Shown here in pieces: positions 18,756 to 28,858 of a DNA stretch of 64,000 nt; within the stretch, counting starts at the first letter, position 1; each line of letters begins with the position of its first letter. Below the pieces are notes generated by a model that saw nothing but the letters and a program-made list of their open reading frames with translations, ran no database searches and was not told the origin of the DNA. Where the stretch lies: assembly GCF_002846575.1 (NCBI RefSeq), contig NZ_PJND01000009.1:1-64000 (forward strand), given 5' to 3'. Source of the DNA: Flavobacterium lindanitolerans (GTDB lineage Bacteria; Bacteroidota; Bacteroidia; Flavobacteriales; Flavobacteriaceae). The position numbers and the translations under genes were made by a program.

Positions 18756-19769
18756 ATGCAAACCAAACAAGTATTTATAATTATGCTGCTGTTTTCAAAA
18801 ATCTATTCCTATTCACAGAAAATCCCGGAAGATTTCGGCTACAGACATATTGCCATGAAATATCAGGACGACCCGGTTGATATTATTGTTATCTCTAAAA
18901 AAGGCGAAGAAAAGTTAGCCAAACCTGTTTTCTTCTTTTGCCAGGGAAGTCTGCCGCAACCTGTTGTAAAATATGATGAAAAAGGGCTTTACGGTACACT
19001 ACCATTTGATGAGAATTCCTTTTTGGAAACCTATCATATTGTTATTGTCGGAAAACCATTCATACCAATTATTTCTGATGTCAATAAATTAGGAAAAGAC
19101 TATATGTATTTGAAAGACATAGAAAAGGAAATCCCACCCAAAGGATATACCGAAAGAAATTATCTGGATTATTATGTGTTTCGGAATAACTTCATAGTAA
19201 AGCAGCTGGCTAAAGAACGTTGGGTAAAGAATAAAAAACTGGTTGTAGCCGGACATTCCGAAGGCAGTTCTATTGCTGCAAAAATGGCCTCTATCAATAA
19301 AAAAATCACCCACCTGATTTATTCAGGAGGCAATCCTTATGGAAGAATAATGAATATTTTGGCACAGAGCAGAAGCTTTGACACGGATTCCATAGATGAA
19401 GGAAAAAATACGATAGAACATTGGAAAAAGGTCGTTGCACATTCTAACGATACAAGTCTGACGAATGGCGATGCCTATAAAACGACCTACAGTTTTTCAT
19501 TGCCTCAAAAAGATAACCTGATGGGCTTAAAGATTCCGGTATTGGTTTCTTATGGAACCAAAGATTGGTCAGGTCCGTTCAATGACTTGTTTCAGATTGA
19601 AGCCATCCGCGAAAAAAAAGACAATTGCATTTTTAAAAGCTATCTGAATCTGGAGCATAATTATTTCCCTGTCAATGAGGATGGTACTGTTAATTATGAA
19701 GTATATAATTGGGATAAAATTGCTGTAGATTGGTTAAACTGGCTAAACAATTCTGATAATGAAAATTAG
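18756..19769 (+). CDS. Secreted alpha/beta hydrolase
   Basis: The 337-residue protein has an N-terminal signal (MLLFSKIYSYSQ) and an alpha/beta-hydrolase core. The nucleophile elbow is VVAGHSEGSSIAAKMA with the serine in GHSEG, an acidic residue sits in SYGTKDWSGP, and a late histidine lies in NLEHNYFP, completing a plausible catalytic triad. It is probably a periplasmic or exported esterase or peptidase; the substrate is unknown. The end overlaps the barrel protein gene by 11 bp, so the two are co-expressed. Confidence 0.8.
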   Translation: MQTKQVFIIMLLFSKIYSYSQKIPEDFGYRHIAMKYQDDPVDIIVISKKGEEKLAKPVFFFCQGSLPQPVVKYDEKGLYGTLPFDENSFLETYHIVIVGKPFIPIISDVNKLGKDYMYLKDIEKEIPPKGYTERNYLDYYVFRNNFIVKQLAKERWVKNKKLVVAGHSEGSSIAAKMASINKKITHLIYSGGNPYGRIMNILAQSRSFDTDSIDEGKNTIEHWKKVVAHSNDTSLTNGDAYKTTYSFSLPQKDNLMGLKIPVLVSYGTKDWSGPFNDLFQIEAIREKKDNCIFKSYLNLEHNYFPVNEDGTVNYEVYNWDKIAVDWLNWLNNSDNEN

Positions 19770-21848
19770 GTTAGTAGTACTAACCGTACTATTGGCAAGT
19801 TATCCTTCTTTTGCCCAGAAAACAGAAAACGACACCTTGAATCAAATGGAAGAAGTTGTCATTGAAGGAAACACGAAAACATTTATTTATAAAAACGGAA
19901 ATGTTAAGATTGATATCGCAAATTCAATTCACAAAACCGTTTCCAATACTTTAGACCTTTTGTCGAGGCTTCCCAAAATCCAAATAAGCCCGGATAGGGA
20001 AAAAATTACGGTTATAGGAAAAGGAACGCCATTAGTGTATATAGACAATCAGAAAGTTGAAATGAACGACCTGAATGCGCTATCGGTTGAGGACATCAAA
20101 ACAATAGAAATCATTGATAATCCGTCGTCAAAATATGAAGCTGAAGGCAGGTCTGTTATATTGATTACCAGAAAAAGAAACAAAAAAGAAGGCTACCAAC
20201 TGACTTTTTTAGAAACTGCTGCTTTTAAAAAAAATTCAATAATTATGTCGGACTGAATTCAAGCTTCAAATTAAGTAAAACAGAATTTAAGGCAAACTTC
20301 AATTACAACAAGTTAAATCCTTGGGAAAGCAACGGAAGTGACTATAAGATTCCGGCAAACAATATCCAATCTGATTACCGGGTTGCAGGCTATACGAACA
20401 GAGATAAATACGTCTATGGCGTGAGTGTCTATCATAAGATTAATGAAGAAGAAGATTTTTCATTTACCGCAAACGGAACCTCCAAAAATGATGATTTTGA
20501 CTTTTCTACCAAAACAAACAGCAAAATTGGAGAAGAACAAAATCGTATACGGACTTTAGGGAAAAGTAAAGAATATGAAAATTTTATCAATTCATTTTTA
20601 AATTATAATAAAAAAATAACCAGTTGGGAAGCGTCTCTTTTTGCAGGATTGCAGTATTCTAACTACAATTCGGAATCGTTTACAAGTGCTTTGAACAATT
20701 ACAATGAAACAAGCTACGAGCCTTTCCAACAGACCCAGGATGGTTTCAATGTAAATGTCTTTTCAGGAAGGATTGATTTTGAAAAGAAATTTAAAAATGA
20801 AATGAAGTGGGAGACAGGAGCCCAATATTCTTCAGCTATTGCCCATACAGATTTAGATATTAAAAATTTTGAGCAGGATTTGGCTTCCAATTCAAAGTAC
20901 CAACTCAAAGAAAAAAATACGGCGGCCTATGCTCAATTATCAGGAACACTTATGAAGATTTCCTGGATGGCAGGTGTGAGGGCAGAAAACACGAAAATCT
21001 TCGGACGTTATGAGGGAGAGCCGGTTTCAGTTGATAAGGACTATACTACTTTATTTCCAAAAGCGCAGCTAAGTATACCTATTGACAGTACAAAAACGCT
21101 GAACCTGAATTATGGAAGAAGTATTTCCAGACCTGATTATTCATCTACCAGCCAAGGTCTTACTTATATCAATCCGTATTTTGCCTTTGCTACCAATATC
21201 AATTTAAATCCATCTATTACGAGTGAAATAGCGGCTAATTTGCAGTATAGGGACAAATCTGTAAAGTTGAGCTACTACGAAAACAGCAACGTAATAAACT
21301 ATGGTTTTTTATATAATGAACCGCAAAACTTATTGATTTACAGACCGCAAAATTTTGAAAAAGAAACTGGATATAATCTGGAATTTTTGTTGCCTTTTAG
21401 CAGCAATTTCTGGTCTTCGAACAATACCGTCAGCTTTATTTTAAATAAAATTGAAGACACATCAGCAGTAATTGGAGATACTAAACCGTATGCTTATTAT
21501 TATTCCAATCATGTTTTTAAATTAAAAAATGAATTGCAGTTTTCCTTAACGGGCTGGGGACTCACGAGCAGAAATGAAGGAGTTTTTCAAAGAAACTCTT
21601 ATTTTCAATTGGATTTAGCGGCTTCAAAGACTTTTATCAAGAATCTTTCCTGTACGGTCAATTACAACAATGTGTTTAGAAACAGAACGTTTACAGAAAA
21701 TTTTGAAGTCAGTAACGTACGTTCCAACGCTATATTTTTTGTAGATAATTGCGAATTTTCAATAGCAATCCGATATACTTTAGGAAAAATAAAAGACTCT
21801 ATTTATAAAGAAAAAGAAGTAAACGAAAATTCAGGAAGGATAAAATAA
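19759..21848 (+). pseudogene. TonB-receptor-like outer membrane beta-barrel protein, frameshifted
   Basis: The first part (signal peptide MKIRLVVLTVLLASYPSFAQ, plug-like domain with NTLDLLSRLPKIQI and VEDIKTIEIIDNPSSKYEAEG) stops at 20256. The remainder continues in the +1 frame (FNNYVGLNSSFKLSKTEF onward) and ends at 21848 with typical barrel strands (RSISRPDYSSTSQGLTYINP). The switch lies in an A8 run at 20227-20234; one more A would give an intact protein of about 696 residues. It belongs to the Bacteroidetes outer-membrane beta-barrel family without a carboxypeptidase-like front domain. It could be a true pseudogene, a phase-variable gene, a slippage-rescued gene or an assembly error. It is co-transcribed with the hydrolase. 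Confidence 0.85.
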
Positions 21849-21899
21849 TTCCGCAGCGTTATTCATCAATCAAAAATCACAAACGGTTATGTCTGCGGA

Positions 21900-22496
21900 T
21901 TATCCTTCGTCATCTTCTGTAATTTCGGCTTCATTTTTTAATTCTTCATCTTCACCGCTGTTGATTTCAAAGAATGAAAAAACAGAGCCACCATAGCTTT
22001 TCTTGAACGAAAAATTAATCATGTGGTCCAGCTTTGTATATTTTGAGTGTTCGATAATCATCATGCCGTCTTCTTCGAGAAGTTCATTGGCAAAGATAAG
22101 TTCGACGAGTTTTTCAAATGTTGCCTGATCAAGGTCATAAGGCGGGTCGGCAAAAATAATATCATAAGCCGCTTTACTCTTTTCAACAAACTTAAACACA
22201 TCGCTTTTGATTCCTGCTATGCCAAAACCAAATTCATCGGCTGTCTGTTTGATAAATTTTACACAGCCAAAATCACCGTCAACACTTGTAATCGTTTCAC
22301 AGCCACGGGAAGCAAACTCATAGCTAATGTTACCGGTTCCGGCAAATAAGTCTAAAACTTTCAATCCGTTGAAATTGAAATAATTGTTCAATACGTTGAA
22401 CAGGGCTTCCTTGCTCATGTCTGTCGTTGGACGGACCGGCAGGCCTTTTGGAGGCGAAATACGCCTTCCTTTATATTTCCCGGATATAATTCTCAT
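21900..22496 (-). CDS. rsmD: 16S rRNA (guanine-966 N2)-methyltransferase RsmD
   Basis: The 198-residue methyltransferase has the RsmD start MRIISGKYKGRRISPP with PTTDMSKEALFNVL, the SAM-binding LDLFAGTGNISYEFASRG and the catalytic DIIFADPPYDL (DPPY motif for N-methylation of guanine). It modifies G966 of 16S rRNA during 30S assembly. An acidic tail (residues about 178-198) extends past the core. It directly abuts the upstream DUF3822 gene with no gap, an arrangement that suggests coupling. Confidence 0.93.
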   Translation of the reverse strand: MRIISGKYKGRRISPPKGLPVRPTTDMSKEALFNVLNNYFNFNGLKVLDLFAGTGNISYEFASRGCETITSVDGDFGCVKFIKQTADEFGFGIAGIKSDVFKFVEKSKAAYDIIFADPPYDLDQATFEKLVELIFANELLEEDGMMIIEHSKYTKLDHMINFSFKKSYGGSVFSFFEINSGEDEELKNEAEITEDDEG

Positions 22497-23315
22497 TTAT
22501 GAGTTGAATAAGATAAAATATTTTAAGTTTTCCAGTGTTGAAAAATCATTGTGCTTTTGCGTATGGAATACATTCATCAATGAAATGTTCCTGATATAAC
22601 GATAAGCAATCTTAAACAGGTCACTCTCTTCTGAAATTTCGCCCAGCAATTGCAGTTTAAAAGTTTCAGGGTTCAATTTTAGCTGCTCAGCTGTAAAAAG
22701 GATATAGTAGATAAAATCCTCTTTGGTCTGGTATTCAAACGAATTAAACAACAAAAGCTTTTGGTTTTCTATCACGACAATCTCGAAATGCTCTTTCCCT
22801 ACATGAACAAATAGCTGTGTTTCTGAAACATTCTTTGAATTCTCAAGAAGTTTCTGCACTAAAATGCTGTTCACGTGCAGGTAATCAAAACTATCAAACT
22901 GGTCCAGCAGATAATTATTGAAATTAACATACGGAATGTAAGTATTGACCATATCAAAAGGTTCAAGAACGTCAAAGGCAAAAAAATCAGATTCAAAAAC
23001 TTTGGTACTGTATTGCAGATAACTTCCTAAATAGTTTTCATCAAACATCGCTTTTGGCACAAAAGAAGAAAGATTGTTTTCGTGGAGAACAACTACTTCG
23101 TCATAGGTTGCCGTAAGTTCTTTATGGTTTACAAAAGCCTGCCAGTAATGATCTTCTACCTTAATAGATTTTTCAAAATCATTAAAATCGACTTCCTTGA
23201 CAAACAGAACGGTCTGATTCAAAGTATCAAAACAGCAAAATCGGAATCCATTCAAAGATACCTGAATGGAAAGTTTCCTGTATTTTTTTTCTGTTATGTT
23301 TGTGTTAGCCGACAT
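22497..23315 (-). CDS. DUF3822 family protein
   Basis: This 272-residue protein resembles the Bacteroidetes DUF3822 family (KKYRKLSIQVSLNGFRFCC, then TYDEVVVLHENNLSSFVP and LFVHVGKEHFEIVV). These proteins look like actin/ASKHA-type folds, but the function is unknown. It is cytosolic, without signal or membrane segment. Its stop is immediately followed by the rsmD ATG, as is usual in Flavobacterium, so a link to ribosome biogenesis is possible but only inferred. Confidence 0.75.
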   Translation of the reverse strand: MSANTNITEKKYRKLSIQVSLNGFRFCCFDTLNQTVLFVKEVDFNDFEKSIKVEDHYWQAFVNHKELTATYDEVVVLHENNLSSFVPKAMFDENYLGSYLQYSTKVFESDFFAFDVLEPFDMVNTYIPYVNFNNYLLDQFDSFDYLHVNSILVQKLLENSKNVSETQLFVHVGKEHFEIVVIENQKLLLFNSFEYQTKEDFIYYILFTAEQLKLNPETFKLQLLGEISEESDLFKIAYRYIRNISLMNVFHTQKHNDFSTLENLKYFILFNS

Positions 23316-23334
23316 TGATTTTTTCTGGTGTTCG

Positions 23335-23342
23335 CAAACTTA
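23335..23342 (-). promoter_or_regulatory. -7 promoter box of the DUF3822-rsmD operon
   Basis: The minus strand reads TAAGTTTG, a perfect TAnnTTTG match, about 20 nt before the ATG at 23315. Confidence 0.45.
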
Positions 23343-23421
23343 CAATTTTTTGTGGCATACTCCTCATATTTATAGGGCAAAACTTATACTAAATCTATAA
23401 CTTTACAGCAAATAATAAACC

Positions 23422-24843
23422 ATGAATGCTGCATTTTTCTACAAAACCCTGAAGTCGAAGTTTCCGTACCAGCCTACTGTCAAACAGGATATCTTCTTCC
23501 AGAAAATTGCTGAATTTCTGACCAATGACAAACAGGATGAAATTTTTGTGCTAAAAGGTTATGCCGGAACAGGAAAGACAACCGTAATTTCGACTTTGGT
23601 CAACAACCTTACAGAAATCAATAAAAAATATGTGCTTTTGGCACCCACCGGTCGTGCGGCAAAGGTCATTGCCAATTATTCGCAAAAGCCGGCCTATACC
23701 ATCCACAAAAAAATCTATTATCCTAAAACAAAAAGTGGAGGAGTGACCTTTACTACTCAGCAGAACAAACATAAAAATACGATTTTTATCGTTGACGAAT
23801 CGTCTATGATTTCAGATTCAGGTAATGAAACCAGTATGTATGAAAATGGTTCACTGTTAGACGACCTCATATATTATGTGTATTCCGGAGTTAACTGTAA
23901 AATGATTCTTTTGGGTGATACGGCACAGTTACCGCCGGTAAATCTTGACATATCGCCGGCTCTGGATATTAATCTGCTACATAGAAATTATGATATGGAA
24001 GTTTCCCACATCGAATTTGATGAAGTAATGCGACAGGAAGAAAATTCCGGAATATTGTTCAATGCAACTGAACTGAGGGAACAATTGGAGGAAGACTTTT
24101 TTGAAGATTTCAAGTTTGATGTAACGCATTTTAAAGATATTGTCAGACTAACAGACGGTTATGACATTCAGGATGCCATCCACACAGCCTACAGCAATTA
24201 CGGATTGGAAGATACCGCATTTATTGTACGTTCCAACAAAAGGGCCAATGCCTATAACCAGCAAATCCGGACTAGAATCCTGGATAAGGAGAGTGAACTT
24301 TCTACAGGCGATTTCCTTATGGTTGTAAAAAATAATTATTTTTGGCTCAAGGATTCTACAGAAACCGATTTTATAGCCAATGGCGATATTGTCGAAGTTA
24401 TGGAAATCTATAAGATGCAGGAATTGTATGGCTTTAAGTTTGCTACCGTAAAAATAAGAATGGTGGATTATCCGAATCAGATACCATTTGAAACGGTCTT
24501 GATTTTAGATACATTGACAAGCGAATCGGCTTCATTGACCTATGAAGAATCAAACCGACTGTATCAGGAAGTAATGCTGGATTATGAAGAGGAAAGAACA
24601 GCCTACAGGAAATTCCAGAAAGTAAAAGAAAACAGGTATTTTAACGCCTTGCAGGTAAAGTTTTCCTATGCCATGACCTGCCACAAATCACAGGGTGGAC
24701 AATGGAATACCGTATTTGTTGAACAGCCTTATTTGCCTAATGGAATCGACAGAGATTACATCCGCTGGTTATATACAGCCATTACCAGGGCTAAAGACAA
24801 ATTATATTTGATTGGCTTTAAAGATGAAAACTTTATAGAATAG
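23422..24843 (+). CDS. RecD-like superfamily 1 DNA helicase
   Basis: The 473-residue SF1B helicase has Walker A in LKGYAGTGKTTV, Walker B in IFIVDESSMIS, motif III in LLGDTAQLPPV and the C-terminal UvrD-like motifs KFSYAMTCHKSQGGQW and YTAITRAKDKLYLIG. It lacks the long N-terminal region of RecD2 and resembles the short Dda/RecD-like helicases common in Bacteroidetes. It presumably acts in repair or replication restart. It stands alone and is followed by a repeat-rich spacer. Confidence 0.88.
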   Translation: MNAAFFYKTLKSKFPYQPTVKQDIFFQKIAEFLTNDKQDEIFVLKGYAGTGKTTVISTLVNNLTEINKKYVLLAPTGRAAKVIANYSQKPAYTIHKKIYYPKTKSGGVTFTTQQNKHKNTIFIVDESSMISDSGNETSMYENGSLLDDLIYYVYSGVNCKMILLGDTAQLPPVNLDISPALDINLLHRNYDMEVSHIEFDEVMRQEENSGILFNATELREQLEEDFFEDFKFDVTHFKDIVRLTDGYDIQDAIHTAYSNYGLEDTAFIVRSNKRANAYNQQIRTRILDKESELSTGDFLMVVKNNYFWLKDSTETDFIANGDIVEVMEIYKMQELYGFKFATVKIRMVDYPNQIPFETVLILDTLTSESASLTYEESNRLYQEVMLDYEEERTAYRKFQKVKENRYFNALQVKFSYAMTCHKSQGGQWNTVFVEQPYLPNGIDRDYIRWLYTAITRAKDKLYLIGFKDENFIE

Positions 24844-24956
24844 TGGATAGGCTATAGTTGGTAGTGGATAGTGAATAGGCGTTAGTTTATAGTTGAGAGT
24901 CAAAAATCTAAAATCATAAATCTAAAATCATAGATCTTAAATCAAAAATATTTAAA
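24841..24956. repeat. Intergenic interspersed repeats before kdsB
   Basis: The spacer carries two repeat types: TATAGTTGGTAGTGGATA-like words (24841-24896), then AATCTAAAATCATAAATCTA-like words (24897-24954) that belong to the family at 12168-12246. They contain no coding sequence. Confidence 0.5.
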
Positions 24957-25682
24957 ATGAAAATAATAGCAGTAATCCCAGCGCGTTATGCTTCAACCCG
25001 ATTTCATGCCAAGCTGATGCAGGATTTGGGTGGGAAAACGGTAATTACCAGAACCTATGAAGCGGCCGTTTCAACACAGCTTTTTGATGATGTTTTTGTA
25101 GCCACCGATTCTAAGCTCATCTTTGATGAAATTGTTTCGAATGGGGGCAAGGCTATCATGAGTAAAAAGGAACATGAATCCGGTAGCGACAGGATAGCGG
25201 AAGCTGTTGAAGACCTGGATGTTGATATTGTTGTAAACGTGCAGGGCGACGAACCTTTTATTAATAAAGAACCGCTTGAAAAACTTTTAGAAGTATTCAG
25301 AAATGATGAAGCCCGCCAGATTGACCTGGCGTCTCTGATGCGCGAAATAAAAGACAAGGAAGAAATTGCAAATCCAAACAATGTAAAGGTAATTGTTGAC
25401 CAAAGTGGTCTGGCTTTATACTTCTCACGTTCAGTTATCCCATACCCGAGAGATGAAAATGCAGGTGTGCGTTATTTTCAGCACATTGGTATTTATGCGT
25501 TTAGAAAACCGGCCTTAATGGATTTTTACAGCCTGCCGATGAAATCTCTGGAGGCTTCTGAAAAATTGGAACAGCTCCGATATCTGGAATATGGCAAGAA
25601 AATAAAAATGGTAGAAACCACTCATGTAGGAATTGGTATTGATACGGTTGAGGATTTGGAGAAGGCGAGGAAGTTGGTTTAG
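24957..25682 (+). CDS. kdsB: 3-deoxy-manno-octulosonate cytidylyltransferase
   Basis: The 241-residue enzyme activates Kdo with CTP for lipopolysaccharide core synthesis in the cytosol. It has the nucleotide-binding start [20 protein letters not shown], the [10 protein letters not shown] loop, [11 protein letters not shown] with metal-binding aspartate, and the closing [16 protein letters not shown]. The usual proline in the STRFP loop is histidine here. It fits with lpxD at the right edge: the organism makes Kdo-containing lipid A-core. Confidence 0.95.
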   Translation: MKIIAVIPARYASTRFHAKLMQDLGGKTVITRTYEAAVSTQLFDDVFVATDSKLIFDEIVSNGGKAIMSKKEHESGSDRIAEAVEDLDVDIVVNVQGDEPFINKEPLEKLLEVFRNDEARQIDLASLMREIKDKEEIANPNNVKVIVDQSGLALYFSRSVIPYPRDENAGVRYFQHIGIYAFRKPALMDFYSLPMKSLEASEKLEQLRYLEYGKKIKMVETTHVGIGIDTVEDLEKARKLV

Positions 25683-25846
25683 GATTTAAGATTTAAGATT
25701 GCAGATTTCAGATGTGAGATTTCAGCTTGCAACTTGCAGAATTGCATTTAGTTTGTACTGAAATAAAGTAAAGAAGATAATGCCTTTTTACTTAAAGACT
25801 AAAAATATTTACCTATCTTAGGGTTATCAAACTAAACGGTAACATT
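25682..25846. repeat. Interspersed AT-rich repeat after kdsB
   Basis: GGATTTAAGATTTAAGATTGCAG and related words (25682-25735) belong to the family at 12168-12246. The remaining sequence up to the next gene holds nothing I recognise. Confidence 0.45.
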
Positions 25847-26203
25847 ATGAAAAGACTGTCTCTTATTATCATTTTTGCTTTCGCTTTTGCTGCCTGTGAT
25901 AAGGATGACGGTAAAAGTATAGTCGATTGCCTTGGTGAATCCCTATTTTTAAATGCCCATCATTCTATATCCAGTGAAAATCCAATGCAGGTAAATTATA
26001 GCGTTACTTATGAAGGAAGCCATACACTGAACAATACTGTTAAATGGGATTTTGGTGACGGAACACAACAGACAGTTACAAGTACTGAAGTAAGTCATAC
26101 ATATTCGCAACCAGGAAACTATACAGCTACGGCTTCTGTTAAGGTTAGTGTAAATGGGGCAACCTGTTCGTCAGACCTTCATGAGCATGTTACCATACAA
26201 TAA
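25847..26203 (+). CDS. Small PKD-domain lipoprotein
   Basis: The 118-residue protein begins with a lipoprotein signal (IIFAFAFAACDKDDG, cysteine at residue 17). The acidic KDD after the cysteine fits a Bacteroidetes lipoprotein export signal, so surface display is likely. One PKD domain fills the rest, with the hallmark VKWDFGDGTQQ and VSHTYSQPGNYTATASV. PKD domains usually bind protein or glycan partners; the role here is unknown. It is a single gene among repeats. Confidence 0.8.
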   Translation: MKRLSLIIIFAFAFAACDKDDGKSIVDCLGESLFLNAHHSISSENPMQVNYSVTYEGSHTLNNTVKWDFGDGTQQTVTSTEVSHTYSQPGNYTATASVKVSVNGATCSSDLHEHVTIQ

Positions 26204-26424
26204 GACGAAGCAAAATAGATTTTAAATTTCTGATATAAGATTTTGGATATGAAAATCTGTTTAATTTGTACAATTTGTGGCAGACAAGACTAAGATAGCA
26301 GATTTCAGAATGTACAATTTCTGAGGACAGTCTGGAAAAAACAATCTTTGCAATCAGTGGCAAAATAGAATACAAATGTAAGATTACAGAAATCTAAAAG
26401 TGAATTTTTTGCTGGGAATCTCAA
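26204..26424. repeat. Repeat-rich spacer
   Basis: AT-rich words of the GATTTAAGATTT/CAGATTTCAGA type recur here (26215-26250, 26296-26310, 26380-26400) together with ACAATTT words. No gene is seen. It separates convergent genes and may include their terminators. Confidence 0.4.
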
Positions 26425-27105
26425 TTATTTCTTTTCTATTATAATGAGTTCGTTATAACGCTCAATTCTTGGGATAGTTCGTAAAGTATAGAATTCCGAA
26501 TTGATGTTGGACAGATACTCTTTGTTACGCAGCCTGTCTTTATCAGTAAGACACATCGTATTAAAAAGAATAATTCCCTTTTTGTCTAAAAGTTCACAGA
26601 TTTGTTTCTGAAAAAAATCTTCAAAAAGAAAGTCCGGCATTGTAGTATCCTGAAAAATATCAACAATAATAAGTCCGTATTTGTTTTTGTCTTTTAAAAC
26701 ATATTTAGAAGCATCATCAACAATGATTTCTAAATTCGGGATTTTGTCCAATCCAAAATAGGAATTGGCGATTTGCAGTACTTCAGAATCGATTTCTACT
26801 CCCGTAATCCTGCCTTTAAATCCAATTTCTTCACTTAAAGTTTTAATTACGCTTCCGCCTGCAACTCCAAGAACAAGAATGTGTTCCGCTTTTAATACAG
26901 TTTCAAAACCTATGTTTTCCAATCCTATTCTAAGAATACGCTGCAGGCTTCCATAAGAATAATTGGTGTTTTTAGAATCCAATACCAATTCACCATTGGC
27001 CCAGGTGACTTCCAGGTTTTTACTCACGGACGAATGCTGCTTATAAACATTTATGGGCAGGAGGTAGCTTAGTATTCTTTTTAGCACAAAACTTAATTTG
27101 CCCAA
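26425..27105 (-). CDS. Spermidine-synthase-like methyltransferase-fold protein
   Basis: The 226-residue protein has a Rossmann SAM-type core: ILVLGVAGGSVIKTLSEE (motif I), TGVEIDSEVLQIANSYFG (acidic ribose-binding residue), IIVDDASKYVL and LIIVDIFQDTTMP, matching spermidine synthase-like proteins. It lacks the full N-terminal domain of true spermidine synthases, so aminopropyl transfer is not assured. The start is a TTG with no better ATG nearby, so it is uncertain. It diverges from the acyltransferase across only 40 bp. Confidence 0.75.
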   Translation of the reverse strand: MGKLSFVLKRILSYLLPINVYKQHSSVSKNLEVTWANGELVLDSKNTNYSYGSLQRILRIGLENIGFETVLKAEHILVLGVAGGSVIKTLSEEIGFKGRITGVEIDSEVLQIANSYFGLDKIPNLEIIVDDASKYVLKDKNKYGLIIVDIFQDTTMPDFLFEDFFQKQICELLDKKGIILFNTMCLTDKDRLRNKEYLSNINSEFYTLRTIPRIERYNELIIIEKK

Positions 27106-27145
27106 AAATAAGTATAAATGTTACATTTACAGAAAATAATAAAGC

Positions 27146-27697
27146 ATGAAGCGTATTATTTATAAACTTATCTTTTTCAAAATAATGGGATGGAGCATCA
27201 AAGGAACGATGAATCCCGAAATTAAGAAATCTATTATTATTGTCGTGCCGCATACCAGCTGGCATGATTTCTACATAGGCCTTTTTGCCCGAGGCATTAT
27301 CAATCTGGAGATGAATTATGTCGCCAAAAAAGAACTTTTTAAATTTCCATTCGGCGCTTATTTCCGTTGGATGGGTGGTGCTCCACTCAACAGAAACTCC
27401 CGACAAAATACAGTGGAGGCCATAGCGGAGATTTTTAAAAAAAGAGAAATCTTCCGACTGGCAATCGCTCCGGAAGGAACCCGTAAAAAAGTGACAGACT
27501 GGAAGACAGGCTTTTATTATATTGCATTGAAAGCAGAAGTTCCCATAATTCCGGTTGCATTTGATTATGCAAAAAAGGAGGTAGTACTCAATGAGGCTTT
27601 TTACCCGACTGGCGATATACAAAAAGATTTTGCAGAACTAAAGAGCAAATACAAAGGTATAGTAGGCAGGATTCCGGAATACAGTTTTGAAATTTAG
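27146..27697 (+). CDS. PlsC-like acyltransferase
   Basis: The 183-residue protein carries the glycerolipid acyltransferase motifs: catalytic HX4D in VPHTSWHDFYIG, the second block WMGGAPLNR, EGTR in APEGTRKK, and the late VPIIPVAFDYAK. It probably transfers an acyl chain to a lysophospholipid or ornithine/aminolipid at the inner membrane. Its length matches the short Bacteroidetes group rather than PlsC itself. No clear partner gene lies beside it. Confidence 0.85.
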   Translation: MKRIIYKLIFFKIMGWSIKGTMNPEIKKSIIIVVPHTSWHDFYIGLFARGIINLEMNYVAKKELFKFPFGAYFRWMGGAPLNRNSRQNTVEAIAEIFKKREIFRLAIAPEGTRKKVTDWKTGFYYIALKAEVPIIPVAFDYAKKEVVLNEAFYPTGDIQKDFAELKSKYKGIVGRIPEYSFEI

Positions 27698-27774
27698 GCA
27701 GGTTTTAAAAAAATAAATCCACATCCGTTTTTTTCTCGTATTTATAATTATCAACCTTTTTTAAAACCATAATT

Positions 27775-28794
27775 ATGAGAAAAAAACTTTTACTAGCAGG
27801 ACTTTTTTGTAGCATTTTAGGATTTGTTTCGTGCAGCAGTGATGACGATTCAAATGGAAATCCAGGCAGCGCAAAACTTGAATTGTTTACTTCGAGCAAT
27901 ACAAGCGGAACAATTACCTACACGGATTTATTAGCATCAATGCCAATGGCAAAAACATTTACTGTAGGTTCTCTGGATGCAGATGGTATTTATTATAATA
28001 ATACCCGTGACGAGGTTATCATTGCATCCCGAACCAACAACCGTCTCGAAGTTTATGGCAATTTCAGAAATGCATTATCGTCTTCTGCCACATCTTTAAC
28101 GATGACGGCCAGTAGTGCAACAGGCGATTTTACCAATGCAAGAGAAATAGCCGTTGTTGGAGACAGGGTAGTTGTAGTACAGGATCAGGCCGAAATTAAT
28201 GGTAACACTAATAAACTTTTAGTGTATCAAAGAACTACATCAGGATTTACATTGGAGAAAACATTTACTGTAGGTTTTAAACTATGGGGAATTACTGTTT
28301 CTAATGGAAATTTATATGCAGTAGTAGATCTTAGCAGTGATATAGCTGTCTTTAACTCTTTTTTTTCAAAGCCAAACGGCACATTGGTGGCAGACAAGAG
28401 AGTTAGCATAGAAGGATTAACCAGGACACATGGAATTGCCTATTCGGAACAAGATAATGTTATGGTTCTCACAGATGTAGGTTTAGCTACTTCTGCAACA
28501 GATGGGGGAATTGTAGTTATAGAAAATTTTAACTCAGTATTTTCGTCAACAGCATCAGGGGGTTCTATCGCCTTGTCGAAACAAAAAAGAATATACGGGC
28601 CTAATTCATTGTTGGGAAATCCGGTAGATGTTTCTTATGATGAACAGACCAATAAAATCTATGTGGCTGAAAGATTAAATGGTGGAGGACAGGTATTAAG
28701 TTTTGCTTATCCAACATCAGCCCAGTCAGATGTCATGCCGTTAACAGCAAGATTAGAACCGGGTGTTACCGGAATATATTTAAGAAGGGAATAA
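27775..28794 (+). CDS. Surface lipoprotein, beta-propeller-like, unknown function
   Basis: The 339-residue protein has a lipoprotein signal (LFCSILGFVSC), and the residues after the cysteine, SSDDDSN, match the acidic lipoprotein export signal of Flavobacteria, so it is probably on the cell surface. The mature part contains repeated blade-like segments (DGIYYNNTRDEVIIASRTNNRLEV in outline, KLWGITVSNGNLYAVVD, DVSYDEQTNKIYVAERL) suggesting a six- or seven-bladed propeller. No catalytic motif was recognised. A terminator hairpin follows. Confidence 0.7.
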   Translation: MRKKLLLAGLFCSILGFVSCSSDDDSNGNPGSAKLELFTSSNTSGTITYTDLLASMPMAKTFTVGSLDADGIYYNNTRDEVIIASRTNNRLEVYGNFRNALSSSATSLTMTASSATGDFTNAREIAVVGDRVVVVQDQAEINGNTNKLLVYQRTTSGFTLEKTFTVGFKLWGITVSNGNLYAVVDLSSDIAVFNSFFSKPNGTLVADKRVSIEGLTRTHGIAYSEQDNVMVLTDVGLATSATDGGIVVIENFNSVFSSTASGGSIALSKQKRIYGPNSLLGNPVDVSYDEQTNKIYVAERLNGGGQVLSFAYPTSAQSDVMPLTARLEPGVTGIYLRRE

Positions 28795-28821
28795 TGTTTG
28801 TTTTTTATGTATTAGTTGGGA

Positions 28822-28851
28822 AAACCTTGGCTTGAGAGTCAAGGTTTTTTT
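28822..28851 (+). terminator. Rho-independent terminator
   Basis: Inverted repeat AACCTTG/CAAGGTT followed by a T run, just after the surface lipoprotein gene. Confidence 0.75.
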
Positions 28852-28858
28852 ATGCCGT

